A DNA stretch of 64,000 nucleotides from Papio anubis (taxonomy: Eukaryota > Chordata > Mammalia > Primates > Cercopithecidae): the NCBI RefSeq assembly GCF_008728515.1, contig NC_044980.1, forward strand, positions 58,835,590-58,899,589, given 5' to 3'. The notes under the pieces were generated by a model. The model was not told where the DNA came from, did no database searches, and saw only the letters and a program-made list of their open reading frames with translations. The position numbers were made by a program, and so were the translations under genes. Positions 36,492 through 47,599 of the stretch are shown in pieces (position 1 is the first letter of the stretch; every line of letters starts with the position of its first letter).

Positions 36492-37880
36492 TTTTTATGA
36501 TGTTGATAATTTTTTTAAATTTATTTATTATTATTATACTTTAAGTTGTAGGGTACATGTGCATAACGTGCAGGTTTGTTACATATGTATACTTGTGCCA
36601 TGTTGGTGTGCTGCACCCATCAACTCGTCATTTACATCAGGTATAACTCCCAATGCAATCCCTCCCCCCTCCCCCCTCCCCATGATAGGCCCCGGTGTGT
36701 GATGTTCCCCTTCCTGAGTCCAAGTGATCTCATTGTTCAGTTCCCACCTATGAGTGAGAACATGCGGTGTTTGGTTTTCTGTTCTTGTGATAGTTTGCTG
36801 AGAATGATGGTTTCCAGCTGCATCCATGTCCCTACAAAGGACACAAACTCATCCTTTTTTATGGCTGCATAGTATTCCATGGTGTATATGTGCCACATTT
36901 TCTTAATCCAATCTGTCACTGATGGACATTTGGGTTGATTCCAAGTCTTTGCTATTGTGAATAGTGCTGCAATAAACATACGTGTGCATGTGTCTTTACA
37001 GCAGCATAATTTATAATCCTTTGGGTATATACCCAGTAATGGGATGGCTGGGTCATATGGTACATCTAGTTCTAGATCCTTGAGGAATCGCCATACTGTT
37101 TTCCATAATGGTTGAACTAGTTTACAATCCCACCAACAGTGTAAAAGTGTTCCTATTTCTCCACATCCTCTCCAGCACCTGTTGTTTCCTGACTTTTTAA
37201 TGATCGCCATTCTAACTGGTGTGAGATGGTATCTCATTGTGGTTTTGATTTGCATTTCTCTGATGGCCAGTGATGATGAGCATTTTTTCATGTGTCTGTT
37301 GGCTGTATGAATGTCTTCTTTTGAGAAATGTCTGTTCATATCCTTTGCCCACTTTTTGATGGGGTTGTTTGTTTTTTTCTTGTAAATTTGTTTGAGTTCT
37401 TTGTAGGTTCTGGATATTAGCCCTTTGTCAGATGAGTAGATTGCAAAAATTTTCTCCCATTCTGTAGGTTGCCTGTTCACTCTGATGGTAGTTTCTTTTG
37501 CTGTGCAGAAGCTCTTTAGTTTAATTAGATCCCATTTGTCAATTTTGGCTTTTGCTGCTGTTGCTTTTGGTGTTTTAGACATGAAGTCTTTGCCCATGCC
37601 TATGTCCGGAATGGTACTACCTAGGTTTTCCTCTAGGATTTTTATGGTATTAGGTCTAACACTTAAGTCTCTAATCCATCTTGAATTAATTTTCGTATAA
37701 GGAGTAAGGAAAGGATCCAGTTTCAGCTTTCTACTTATGGCTAGCCAATTTTCCCAGCACCATTTATTAAATAGGGAATCCTTTCCCCATTTCTTGTTTT
37801 TCTCAGGTTTGTCAAAGATCAGATAGAACAGAACAGAGTCCTCAGAAATAATACCACACATCTATAAATATATTTTTTAT
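36486..37880 (-). mobile_element. L1PA LINE-1 insertion with a 35-40-bp 5' inversion
   Basis: Minus-strand L1PA from its tail (A/T-rich tail about 36499-36530, then 'tattatactttaagttgta') through the 3' UTR and ORF2 C-terminal third to about 37826. The next ~36 bp (37827-37863) are the immediately upstream L1 segment in reversed orientation ('acagaacagagtcctcag'), a minimal twin-priming inversion. The 13-nt sequence ATATATTTTTTAT at 36486-36498 recurs at 37868-37880 and is a candidate target-site duplication. The span given includes both repeats. Confidence 0.9.
36737..37826 (-). pseudogene. L1PA ORF2 C-terminal fragment
   Basis: An open frame of about 360 L1-derived codons, uninterrupted to the natural stop. 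It reads 'FDKPEKNKKWGKDSLFN', 'INSRWIRDLSVRPNTIK', 'NNPIKKWAKDMNRHFS', the Cys/His segment 'CWRGCGEIGTLLHCWWDC' and 'MEYYAAIKKDEFV'. The ATG at 37861 and first ~12 codons come from the inverted 5' piece, so the frame is a chance chimera. The RT core is missing. Confidence 0.88.
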
Positions 37881-38405
37881 TTCAAATACTATAGTTTTCA
37901 TCTCTAGAAATTAGATTTTGATCTTTTAAAAATGTTCCATCTTTCAATCCAGTTAAAATAACTATTTTAGTGTCCTTGCTTGCTAATTCTTGTTTGCTAA
38001 CAATTTTTTTAGTCCCTGTTGATAGATTTGTGTCTCCCCTATGGGTTGTATTTTTTTACTTTTTACATACTAGGTAATGCCAAACATTGTGAATTTTTTT
38101 CATTGGGTACTTTTGATATTTTTGTTTTTATATAAATGTTCTTGAGGATTTTTTCCTATGATTCAGTTAAGGTACTTGGAAACAATTTGATTTATTCAGA
38201 TCTTACTTTAAGATTTATTAGGTGAAATGGAGCAGTATTTAGTTTAGAGTTAATTATTCCCCACCACTGAAGCAAAATTTTTCTGTATACTCTACCTATT
38301 GTCTTCTATAGTTGGAGGTTTTCGAATCTGGCTGGTGGTAATACAAACTATTTCTGGTCCTGTGTGAGTGCCTGGCACTGTTACCTCTAATTCTTTCAGC
38401 TGGAA
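37881..38405. repeat. Probable old interspersed repeat, family not assigned
   Basis: 'ttttcatctctagaaattagattttg', 'tagtgtccttgcttgctaattc' and 'taatgccaaacattgtgaat' feel like a common old antisense repeat, possibly part of an L1. I cannot place it. Ends in a T-run at 38407-38425. Confidence 0.35.
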
Positions 38406-39539
38406 TTTTTTTTTTTTTTTTTTTACCACAACCTTGAGCAGTTCGCACTAGAATCAATAAAAGGTAGTTACAGAGAGCATTCTGAGAAGATGGCATAGTA
38501 GGAATCTGTCTCCCCATCTAAACAACAATTACATTGGCAGGATCTGTCTAATGTAACTATTTTGGAACTGGAGTCTAGTGAAAGCTTGTAACTTTCAGAG
38601 GAAGACTAAGATGGTAAAATGTGATTACTTTTGGTCAATTTCAGCTCTTAATACAGTAGCAGCTACCATCCCCCACCCTTCATCCTCATGGCAGGCAGCT
38701 GTGTATGTGTTTCTCATGCAACTCGCACACATGTTAAGGGAGCCAGGGTAGGCAAAAAAGGATCCAGTTCTGCAAATATCAGGGATCTGTGCTCTTATCC
38801 CTGATTGCCACTATTGACCACAGAGGTGTGGACAAAGAGGTAGTGACCATTATTCTTGCACCTACCCGCATTGTTGCAAGCCCTGCCTCCTCTAGCTAAA
38901 GTGACTTTCAGGAAATTTAAAAGGCAGTGTCTTCCTCTCCTTCCCTTCGTTTTCTCTTTTTTATTTTTTGAGAGCCATACATTGACAAGTAGGACATTTA
39001 AAAGCAACCACATATATGAGGGAAATTAGAAATCACCATAAATACCCAGCAGAAAGCATAGGCTCAGAAAATGCCTGAGAAGACCTTAAATTTACATTCA
39101 GGCTGATCCTTGGCACAAAGATATCCTAAATAATCAAAAACAAAAACAAAACACAGCAAACTCTGGAAAGGGGGTAGATTCTGATTTCTAGAGTTATCAC
39201 ACTTTTAGATTCAAATCTCCATAGTTTAAAAAAAAAAATCAAAAGTCATACAGAGATACATTAAAGTATGGCCAATTGAAAGGAAAAAAATAATCCAACA
39301 GAAACTTTCCCTGTAAAAAAGACCTGATGGTAGATCCACAAGATAAAAACTTTAAAATAACTGTCTTTTAAAAAGGCTCAAAGAACTGAAGGAAGATACA
39401 AAGAAAATCAAGAAAATTATGTATGAACATAATTTAAATATACATAAAGAGACAAACGCTTAAAAAGAAACCAAAAAGAAAATATCTGAGCAATACAACA
39501 AATGAAATTATTAAATTATTAGAGATATTTAAAGGTAGA

Positions 39540-40160
39540 TTTGAGCAGGTAGAAGAAAGAATCAGTGTACTTGAAGATAGGACAATGGATCAAGCCTGAG
39601 CAACATGAAGAGTAAAGGTTGAAGAAAAGTGAACAGAGCCTAAGGAACATGTGGAACACCATCAAGTGGACCACTCTCTGCACTGGGGAGCTGAAGAAGA
39701 AGAAAAAGAAAAAGAGGCAGAGAGAATATGTGAATAAAAATTAACCAAAACTTTCCAAACATGATGAAAGTCATGAATATAAACACACAAGAGGTTTAAT
39801 GAACTCTAAACAGAGTGAACTCAGAGAGACCCACACTGAGATACATACTCAAACTGTTGAAGGCCAAGGACAAAGATAGGATTTTTAAACCAACAAGAGA
39901 AGTGACTCACCATATAAGAGGAATCCTAAATAAAGTTATCAGCAAATTTCTCATCATACACTTCAGTGGCCAGAAGGCATCAGACTGATACATTCAAAGT
40001 GCTAGAAGAAAAAAAACCATCAACCAAGAATATTACATCTGGCAAAACCATATTTTGAAATGAAAGAGAAATTAAGATATTCTCAGATAAACAAAAGCTG
40101 AGGGAGTTTATTACCACTAGCCCTGCCCTTCAAGAAATGCTAATAAGAGTCCTGCAGGTT
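39540..40160 (+). pseudogene. LINE-1 ORF1 relic
   Basis: A decayed ORF1 C-terminal half. 'ttctcagataaacaaaagctgagggag' and 'accactagccctgcccttcaag' mark the last domain, with the end near 'gcaggtttaa'. Multiple stops in every frame; no product possible. Confidence 0.55.
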
Positions 40161-41542
40161 TAAATAAAACAATAGTAGACAGAACTCAAAGCTTTATGAA
40201 GAAAGATCTCAGTAAATGTAAATACACTGACAATTATAAAAACTAGTATAACAATAGTGCATAACTCTTTGTTTTCTGCATGATTTAAGAGACATTTTAA
40301 AAAATAATTATTAGCCTAAAAAATAGTACTATTATTACTTTGGTTTGTAACCCCACATTTTGTTTTTTACATAATTTGAGAGACAAACACATTTAATAGA
40401 ACTAATAGCTTATATTTGAGAGCACACACAGAAAGATGCAATTCTGTGACATTAACAATTCACAGAGGTGGAGACAGCTGTTAAATTAGCAGTTTTTGTA
40501 AGACATTGAAGTTAAGCTGGTATAAATTCAAAGTAGGGGGTTACAAAATTAGGATCTTAAGTATAATCCTCATGACAACCACAAAGAAAATGCTATAGAA
40601 TATATAAAAAAGAAAATGAGAATTTATTTTAAATGTCTCACTACAAAAGAATCAACTAAACAATAAAGAAGATAGTAATGCAGGAAATGAGGGACAAGAA
40701 AACAAATACCAAAATGACAGAAGTAAGTTCCTTCTTATCAGTAATTACTTAAATATTGCTGGATTGAACTCTCCAATCAAAAGACAGAGATTGAAGTAAT
40801 ATATGTTTAAAATGTGATTCAACTATATGCTGTGTACAGGAGACTCACTTTTTATCTAAAGACACAAATAGGTTGAAAGTGAAAGTATAGAAAACAATAT
40901 TCCATGCAAATAGCAATCAAAACAAAGGAGATGTGCCTATACCAGTGTCAGACAAAATAAACTTTAAGTTCAAAGTGTTACAAAAGACAAAGAAGGACAT
41001 TATATATTCATAAAAGATTCAATATAGCAAGATGAAATAATAATTAGCATTTATATGCCTAGTTAACAGACCATACATTATATGAAGAAAAAAATTAACA
41101 AAACTGAAGACATAAATTGACAGTCTACAATAAATAGTTGGAGATTTCAATATCCCACTCTCAATAATAGAACAACCAGACAGGAGATAAAGAAGGAAGT
41201 AGAAAAATTGAACGACACAATAAACCAACTAGATCTAACAGACATATACAGAACATTCTTCTCAACAACAACAGAATATGCATTCTTCTTAAGAGCACGT
41301 AGTAGATTTTCCAAAATTGACTATATGTTAGGTCACAAATTAAGTCTCAATAGATTTTAAAAGATAGATATCATGCAAAGCATCTTCTCTGACCATGACA
41401 GGATGAAATTAGAAATCAATAACAGAAGAAAACTGAAAAATTTATAAATTTTTAGAAATTAAACAACATACTCTTAAACAACTAATCAATGAAAAAGAAA
41501 TCACAGGGAAATTTAGAAAATACTTAAAGATTAATGAAAACA

Positions 41543-41720
41543 GGTTGGGTGCAGGTGGCTCATGCCTGTTATCCCAGCACCTTGGGAGGCCAAGGCAGGC
41601 AGTTCACATGAGCTCAGGAGTTCAAGAACTGCCTGACCAACATGGCGAAACCCCATCTCTACTAAAAATACAAAATTAGCTGAGCATGGTGGCACATGCC
41701 TATAATCTCAGCTACTTAGG
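41543..41720 (+). repeat. Alu SINE, left ~178 bp only, in L1 ORF2
   Basis: Forward Alu from 'ggttgggtgcaggtggctcatg' to 'cagctacttagga'. The right monomer and poly-A tail are missing, and the adjacent L1 resumes about 1.4 kb downstream of where it left off. A post-insertion deletion removed the Alu 3' half together with L1 sequence. Confidence 0.88.
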
Positions 41721-41813
41721 ATAGAAACACACTAAAATCAATCACATTTCTATACACTGATGATGAACAATCTGAAAAGAATATTAAGAAACAATTCAAT
41801 TTACAATAACATC

Positions 41814-42173
41814 TGTCTTAGTCTATTCTTGCTGCTATAACAAAATACCTGAGACTGGGTAGTTTATAAAGAACAGGCATTCATTTTCTCATATTTCTGG
41901 AGCCTGGGAAGTCCTAGATCAAAACACCAGAAAATTCAATGTCTAGTGAGGGCAGCTCTCTACTTGCAGGATGGTGCCTTTTGCTATATCTTCACATGGC
42001 AGAAGGGGCAAACAGCTCCCTCACATCTCTTTTATAAGAGTGTTAATTCCATTCATGAGGATGGCCATCATGACTTAATCATCTCCTAAGGACTCTACCT
42101 CTTAAGACTATTACATTGGCAAGTAAGTTTCAACATGAATATGTGTCTATGGGGGAGACATATTTAGACCACA
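41814..42173 (-). mobile_element. MLT1A-type solo LTR (ERVL-MaLR), antisense
   Basis: Plus-strand landmarks are 'tgtcttagtctattcttgctgct', 'caaaatacctgagactggg', 'cacatggcagaaggggc', 'gtgttaattccattcatgag' and 'catatttagaccaca'. The bordering words 'acaataacat' (left) and 'caatagcat' (right) are near-identical, consistent with a mutated target duplication at the interrupted L1 site. Confidence 0.82.
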
Positions 42174-42799
42174 ATAGCATTATAAAGAATAAAATACTTA
42201 GGAATTAACCAATCAGATGAAAGACTTGTAGAGTGAAAATTCTTTTTAAAATTTTTGAAACAAAGAAGACAAAAATAAATGGAAAGACATCTTTTGTTCA
42301 TGGACCGGAAGGCTTAGTATTGTTAAGATCTCAATACTACCCGAAGCAATCTACATATTTAATTTAATCACTATCAAAATCCCAATGACTTTTTTTACAG
42401 AAATAAGAAAACCCATCCCAAAACTCATAACTATATGAGTTAGTATCTCAAAGGACCCCAAATAGGCAAAACACTCCAAGAAAAGAAGAACAAAGCTAGA
42501 GGAATCACACCTCCTCATTTCAAAATTTATTACAATGATACAGCAATCAAAACAGTGTAGACCTGGCATAAAGACAGACATAGACTATCGGAATAGAATA
42601 CAGACTCTCGATACAAACCTTTACATGTATAGTCATATTATTTTCAACAGAAATGTCAAGACCACTTAATGGAGAAAAGTCCATTTTTTCAACAAAGGGT
42701 GTTGGCTAAACTAGATATTCTCATGCCAAAAAATGAAGTTGGACCCTTACCTAACACCATATAAAAAAAAAAACAAAAACCTCAAAATGCATCCATGAC

Positions 42800-43158
42800 T
42801 ATATTAGTCTGTTCCCACATTGCTATAAGGAAATACCTGAGACTGGGTAATTTATAACAAAAAGAGGTTTAATTGACTCACAGTTCTGCATGGCTGGGAA
42901 GGCCTCAGGAAACTTACAAACGTGGCAAAAGGCACCTCTTCACAAGGTGGCAGGAAAGAAAATGAGTGCAGCAGGGGAAATGCCAGATGCTTATAAAACC
43001 ATGAGATCTCACGAGAACTCACTATTACCAGAGCAGCGTGGGGGAAACTGCCCACATGATTCAATTTCGTCTCACCAGTTTCCTCTCACAACACCTAGAG
43101 ATTATGGGGATTACAATTCAAGATGAGATTTGGGTGGAGACACAGTCAAACCATATCA
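42800..43158 (-). mobile_element. MST-type solo LTR (ERVL-MaLR), antisense
   Basis: Plus-strand landmarks are 'atattagtctgttcccacat', 'cctgagactgggtaatttat', 'gaggtttaattgactcac', 'aaaaccatgagatctcacgag', 'attcaagatgagatttggg' and 'caaaccatatca'. It is flanked by ATGAC (42795-42799) and AAGAC (43159-43163), a one-mismatch 5-bp target duplication. The L1 reads continuously across the two sides. Confidence 0.88.
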
Positions 43159-43870
43159 AAGACCTAAATGTGAGACCTAAAACGATAAAACTCTTAGAAC
43201 AAAACACAGGGCAAATGCTTCATGACATTGAATTTGACAATTATTTCTTAGATTTGACACCAAAAGAAAAAAATAAACAAATTGGACTTCATAAGTTTTA
43301 AAATGTTTGTACATCAAAAGACACTATTGATAAAATAGAGTGTCAACCTACAGAATGGGAGAAAATATTTGCAAGAAGACATTTGCAAATTACATATCTT
43401 TTAAGGGATTAGTATCCCGAATACATAGAGAATTTCTTAAATTTCACAACAGAAAACTACCTGATTCAAAAATGGGCACATGACTTCAGTGGACATTTCT
43501 CCAAAGAAGATATACAAATAGCCAATAAGCACATGAAAAGATGCTCAATATCACTATGAAAATTCAAATCAAAACTACAATAAGATACTACCTCACAGTC
43601 ATTAGGATGACTACTAACAGGGAAAAAAAAAAAGTGTTGGTAAAGATGTGGAGAAATTGGAACATTTGTGTACTGTTAGCGGGACCATAAACTACTACAG
43701 CCACTGTGGGAAACAGTACAGCAATTTCTCAAAAGTTAAAAATAGATTTACCATATGATCCAGCAATTCCAGTTCTGAATATGTACTTAAAATAACTGAA
43801 AACAAAGTTTCAAAGGGGTATTTGTATATCCATGTTCATAGCAGCATTATTCACAATAGCTAAAATATGG

Positions 43871-44289
43871 TGTTAAAGCAAACTAAATATGGCCTGAGAG
43901 GACTTCATACTTCTATATTTGAGTCCTCGTGGACCAACTGCAACCTAACTTAGTGGGTAGACAAGATTGAAAACTTGACTTAACAGTATGCACCCATAAC
44001 AGTGGCTGAGTCTTGAACAATCCTAACAGCCATACTTCAACCAGTAATACACTGAACTGTGTTCAAATAAGGTAAATGTCAATCTGTAACCAACCCAGCT
44101 GTTTCTGTACCTTACCTCCGATTTCTGTAGGTCGCTTCTCTTTTTCTGTCTATAAATTTGTTCTGACCACATGGTCTCCCTGGGGTCTCTCTGAATCTGC
44201 TGTGATTCTGGGGGCTGCCCAATTTTTGAATCATTCATTGCTCAATTAAACTCTTTAAATTTAATACAGCTGAAGTTTTTCTTTTAATA
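43871..44289 (+). mobile_element. Solo LTR, probably class I (ERV1, MER-type)
   Basis: Begins 'tgttaaagcaaactaaatatgg', has a TATA-like 'ctataaatttgttctg' near 44150, and has a polyadenylation-type region 'caattaaactctttaaattta' near 44243, followed by 'cagctgaagtttttctttta'. L1 3' sequence flanks both sides. Flanking ATGG (43867-43870) and ATGA (about 44290) could be a 4-bp duplication. Exact family not assigned. Confidence 0.65.
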
Positions 44290-44299
44290 ATGAAAGCAA

Positions 44300-44332
44300 C
44301 ACACACACATTATACACACACACACACACACA
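44300..44332. repeat. (AC)n microsatellite
   Basis: 'acacacacattatacacacacacacacac' just after the class I LTR, in the resumed L1 3' part. Confidence 0.85.
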
Positions 44333-44719
44333 CAAATATTTCAACCTTAAAAAAGAAGGAAATTCTGGCATATGCTACAATGTGGATGAACCTTGAGGAC
44401 ATTATGCTAAATAAAATATGCTAGTTACTAAAACACAAATATTATATGATTCTACTTATCTGAGGTATTTTGAATAGTCAAAATCATAAAAAAAAAAAAA
44501 AAACCAGAAAGTAGAATGGTGGTTTCCAGTAGGAGGAAAACAGGAATTATTGTTTAATGGGTATATAGTTTCAGTCGTGCAAATTAAAAAGAGTTCTAGA
44601 GATAGATGCTGGTGATGATAGCATGACAATATGAACATACTTAATATTACTGCCCTGTACACTTAAAATGGTTAAGATAGTAAATTTTATGTTATGTGTA
44701 TTTTATCACAATAAGAAAA

Positions 44720-46850
44720 ATTGTGAGAAAGAGGAAGTTATGGAGAGGTTGATTTGAGATCAATAATACTTTCTAATACTTAAAGGTGATGTAAATGGAA
44801 TGGATGGCCTTTTAAGGTGGCATGATGAGATCTCACAAACTGAAAACATTATAGCAAAAACTGGAAAGCCATTTATTGAGGATTTTATGGTAGAGATTAA
44901 TCTTTTATTATTTAGAATATTGTGTTAGATTACTTTTAACTTCTTGGATGTAAGAAGACATGATTTTTGATAACCATAGAGGTGAGTCAGAGTTCAATAT
45001 ATTCGCAGATAAAATAAATTAGATGTACTCTTACCCCACTGAGTAAATAATGCAGCAAATACACTTTCACTATTAAGAGTTAGAGTAAGAGTCACATTGT
45101 TTAAATCATTAAGCCTTTATTTCACCAAAAATATTACTTTTCCATTTAATATAAAGAGATTTTCCAATACCTTGAAGTATAAACCTTTTGATTTAGATTT
45201 TACAGTACCACCTGAAAAAACTGCTATGCATAGCAATAATAGTGTGGGCTCATTAAACCAAATTATAGGTAAAAACAACCTTAAAGAAGGGATCAGGTCT
45301 GTGTGATACTATTTTTCAGAGGCTCTGGAGCCCCCAGAATAGATCTTTCCAAGATTTTCATCATGAATTGCAAAATATATATAAATACCTCTAATGTGAA
45401 AGAGACAAGGCTAGAATATCTGAGAAACTGGAAATGGACTGAGGGAGGATCTGTCTACATGGGTGATTATTCTTTAACATTCCTGCTGTATCATTCATGT
45501 TCCTGGCAGGAAATGGAAGCCACACATGAAAGGGCTTCGGAGAAGAAACTTAAATGAAGGTCCTATTTATAGAGGTGTGAGTAGTGTGATTATTATAGCT
45601 TCACACTATTATCACCCTTAGTCCTGAAGCAGCAAAGAAGATGTGCCATCTGCCAGGAGTATGGCTGTCAAGTAATGCAGGACTGCCACACTATGCTGTA
45701 GTCATGGAGGGAGAGAGAGGAGAAAAGATCTCAACCTCTTTTTCCTTCCACCCTCTGATCACCAGCCAATGCTTGCAACCGGAAGCCATAGGACAGAGAA
45801 CCCAGGTAATGGTCTGTGGACATCAGCCTTCCAGGGTACAGAACTCAACACAGAACACAGAAACATTTCAGAGAATAAATTCAGAAGAGTGTGGTGGAGA
45901 CGAACCAAAACACTGGGACCTCAGAGAAGAATCCAACAGCTGGAACAGGGAGGTTCATCCACGTTGTAGCATATGCCTGTACTGACACATTAAGTAGGCA
46001 CAATGCTTTGGCACCCATACACTCAGTTGTGAGTCACTCTTTCACACCTTTTTTTCTCACATCCAGTTGTATTTACTTCGTAGCATATCATTATCTGAAA
46101 TTATCATACTTGTTTATTTAATGTTTATTACCTGTCATCTCCTCACTAAAGAGTATGCTCTGTGAGACAAGAACTTAATTGGACACACTACTGTGTCTCT
46201 AGCACTCAAAACAATTGGCACATAGGAAATATTTAGTAGATATTTCTTTAAAGATCTTTTGCCTAAGTAGAAGCTTGAATGGCTGTCATTTTCTATCTGA
46301 ACTTCTTGGAACAGGGAGGCTCCAAAACACTTTCCTATATGGAAAATTATTTAACAGCTAAATAAAGGTTTATAAAGTAATACAGCTAATGGAAACAACA
46401 TTTAAGCTGGATTAGAACAAAACACATAAAGGACCAAAATTCATGGGCAAACATTTGCCTAGAAATAGGCCTGGGGTTAATAATTCCTGATAAAAAGTTT
46501 CAACCCATACCAGGGAACCACACACTGTAAATCTCCCGAATAGGTTTTCGTTCCAAACTAGTACAAGAAGCCAGAAAGTCTCAACACGGATAAACTTCCA
46601 AACAGCCTTTGATATGAGACTTGCCAAAGAGCAGCAGTGGGGAATGAAGTCCGACAGCTCTTCAGACAGAATCTTCTTTGGCCATCTAAATTAATGTCAA
46701 ACAAAATAAAAACCTAGGCAGCCATTTACATAGCCCAGAGAGGAACAGACAGCCCTTTTCTTGCTTTATTTGGAAGTATCTAGAAATTAAGACATTTATA
46801 AAATTATATAATTTTAATTTATTCAACATAAAAGTGACCCAAATGAAAAG
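44720..46850. other. No recognisable feature
   Basis: About 2.1 kb without a supported gene or named repeat. The 114-codon plus frame at 45641-45985 and overlapping frames have no conserved motifs, and I see no repeat or splice context that would promote them. Confidence 0.35.
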
Positions 46851-46854
46851 TTCA

Positions 46855-47130
46855 TTATTGTATTTAGCATAAGTGGTATTTATTTATCAAGCACATACTA
46901 TGTGATAGTAACTGTGATACCAAGCAGACAAAAATAAGTACAATCCCTGCCCTCTTGAGGATTACAATCCATGGCAGAAAAGATATGAAAGCTAATAATC
47001 AGTTTCATGACAAAGGCTATAAGAAAGGTATAAACAAGGCATGATGAAAATACAGGAAAAGGAGCAGTAGGCACTGCCCAGAGACAAGGGCTTCGCAGAG
47101 GGGATGACATTTAAACTGAGTCTTAAAGGT
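46855..47130 (+). repeat. Ancient interspersed repeat, unassigned; contains a locally duplicated segment
   Basis: 'atttatttatcaagcacatactatgtg', 'caatccctgccctcttgagg' and 'gatgacatttaaactgagtc' follow the layout of an old mammalian repeat. Bases 46918-47005 recur, slightly changed, at 49385-49475. Confidence 0.5.
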
Positions 47131-47599
47131 TATGTAGAAATATTTTTAGTTTAACAAGAGGATTTGGGAAGATATAACAAGCACACCCTAACACTGCCAG
47201 TATTTGCAAGTGTGCTTATTTGCAATTGTGCTCACAATTGTTGCTGCTAGCAGCTATTATAATTGTGATGAAATAAGGAGAAAAAAACAGGTGAATTTAA
47301 TTCATAACAGATAGTCATGCCACATGAAAAACAGATAAATACAGCTAGAGCTATATGTTTTACAACAGTTCAAATAGAGAAAAGTAATAGGACAATAAAG
47401 TCACCACATTGCAAAATGGGCATTTAAATCTCGAAACTGCACTGAAGTCAGAACCATGTTCAGGTTGCAAGTGATAAGAACTTCTGCCACATTGAACTGA
47501 TGTTCTTAATCTGACCTCATCCAGTTTCATGACTCTAAGTACCATTTTTAGGGTGTGTCGCCAAACATTGTATCACTACCCTAGTTTTCTCCTCTGATC

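Larger units (their letters stand above)
40740..43870 (+). pseudogene. LINE-1 ORF2 relic, interrupted and deleted
   Basis: Recognisable blocks: endonuclease start 'attgctggattgaactctcc' (about 40755), 'ctgtgtacaggagactcac', the homologue of the GDFN strand near 41145, RT/late blocks 'caatctacatatttaattta' (about 42345) and 'cttggatttgacacc'-like (43250), and the C-terminus 'gcagcattattcacaatagc' (43842). Endonuclease and late RT are separated by the Alu plus a deletion. Numerous stops. Confidence 0.75.
38475..44715 (+). mobile_element. Old LINE-1 with 5' UTR, ORF1, ORF2 and 3' end, carrying four nested insertions
   Basis: The 5' end 'ctgagaagatggcatagtagg' starts near 38480. Next come a 5' UTR, an ORF1 region ending near 40160, ORF2 from about 40740 to 43870 and a 3' UTR to about 44715 ('ccctgtacacttaaaatgg'). 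Four later elements interrupt it: Alu (41543-41720), MLT1A LTR (41814-42173), MST LTR (42800-43158) and a class I LTR (43871-44289). About 1.4 kb of ORF2 (late endonuclease to mid RT) is missing at the Alu. All ORFs are broken. Confidence 0.85.

Noticed and set aside
45641..45985. 114-codon plus-strand frame
   Set aside because: No recognisable domain, and overlapping frames of similar length; within expectation for random DNA.
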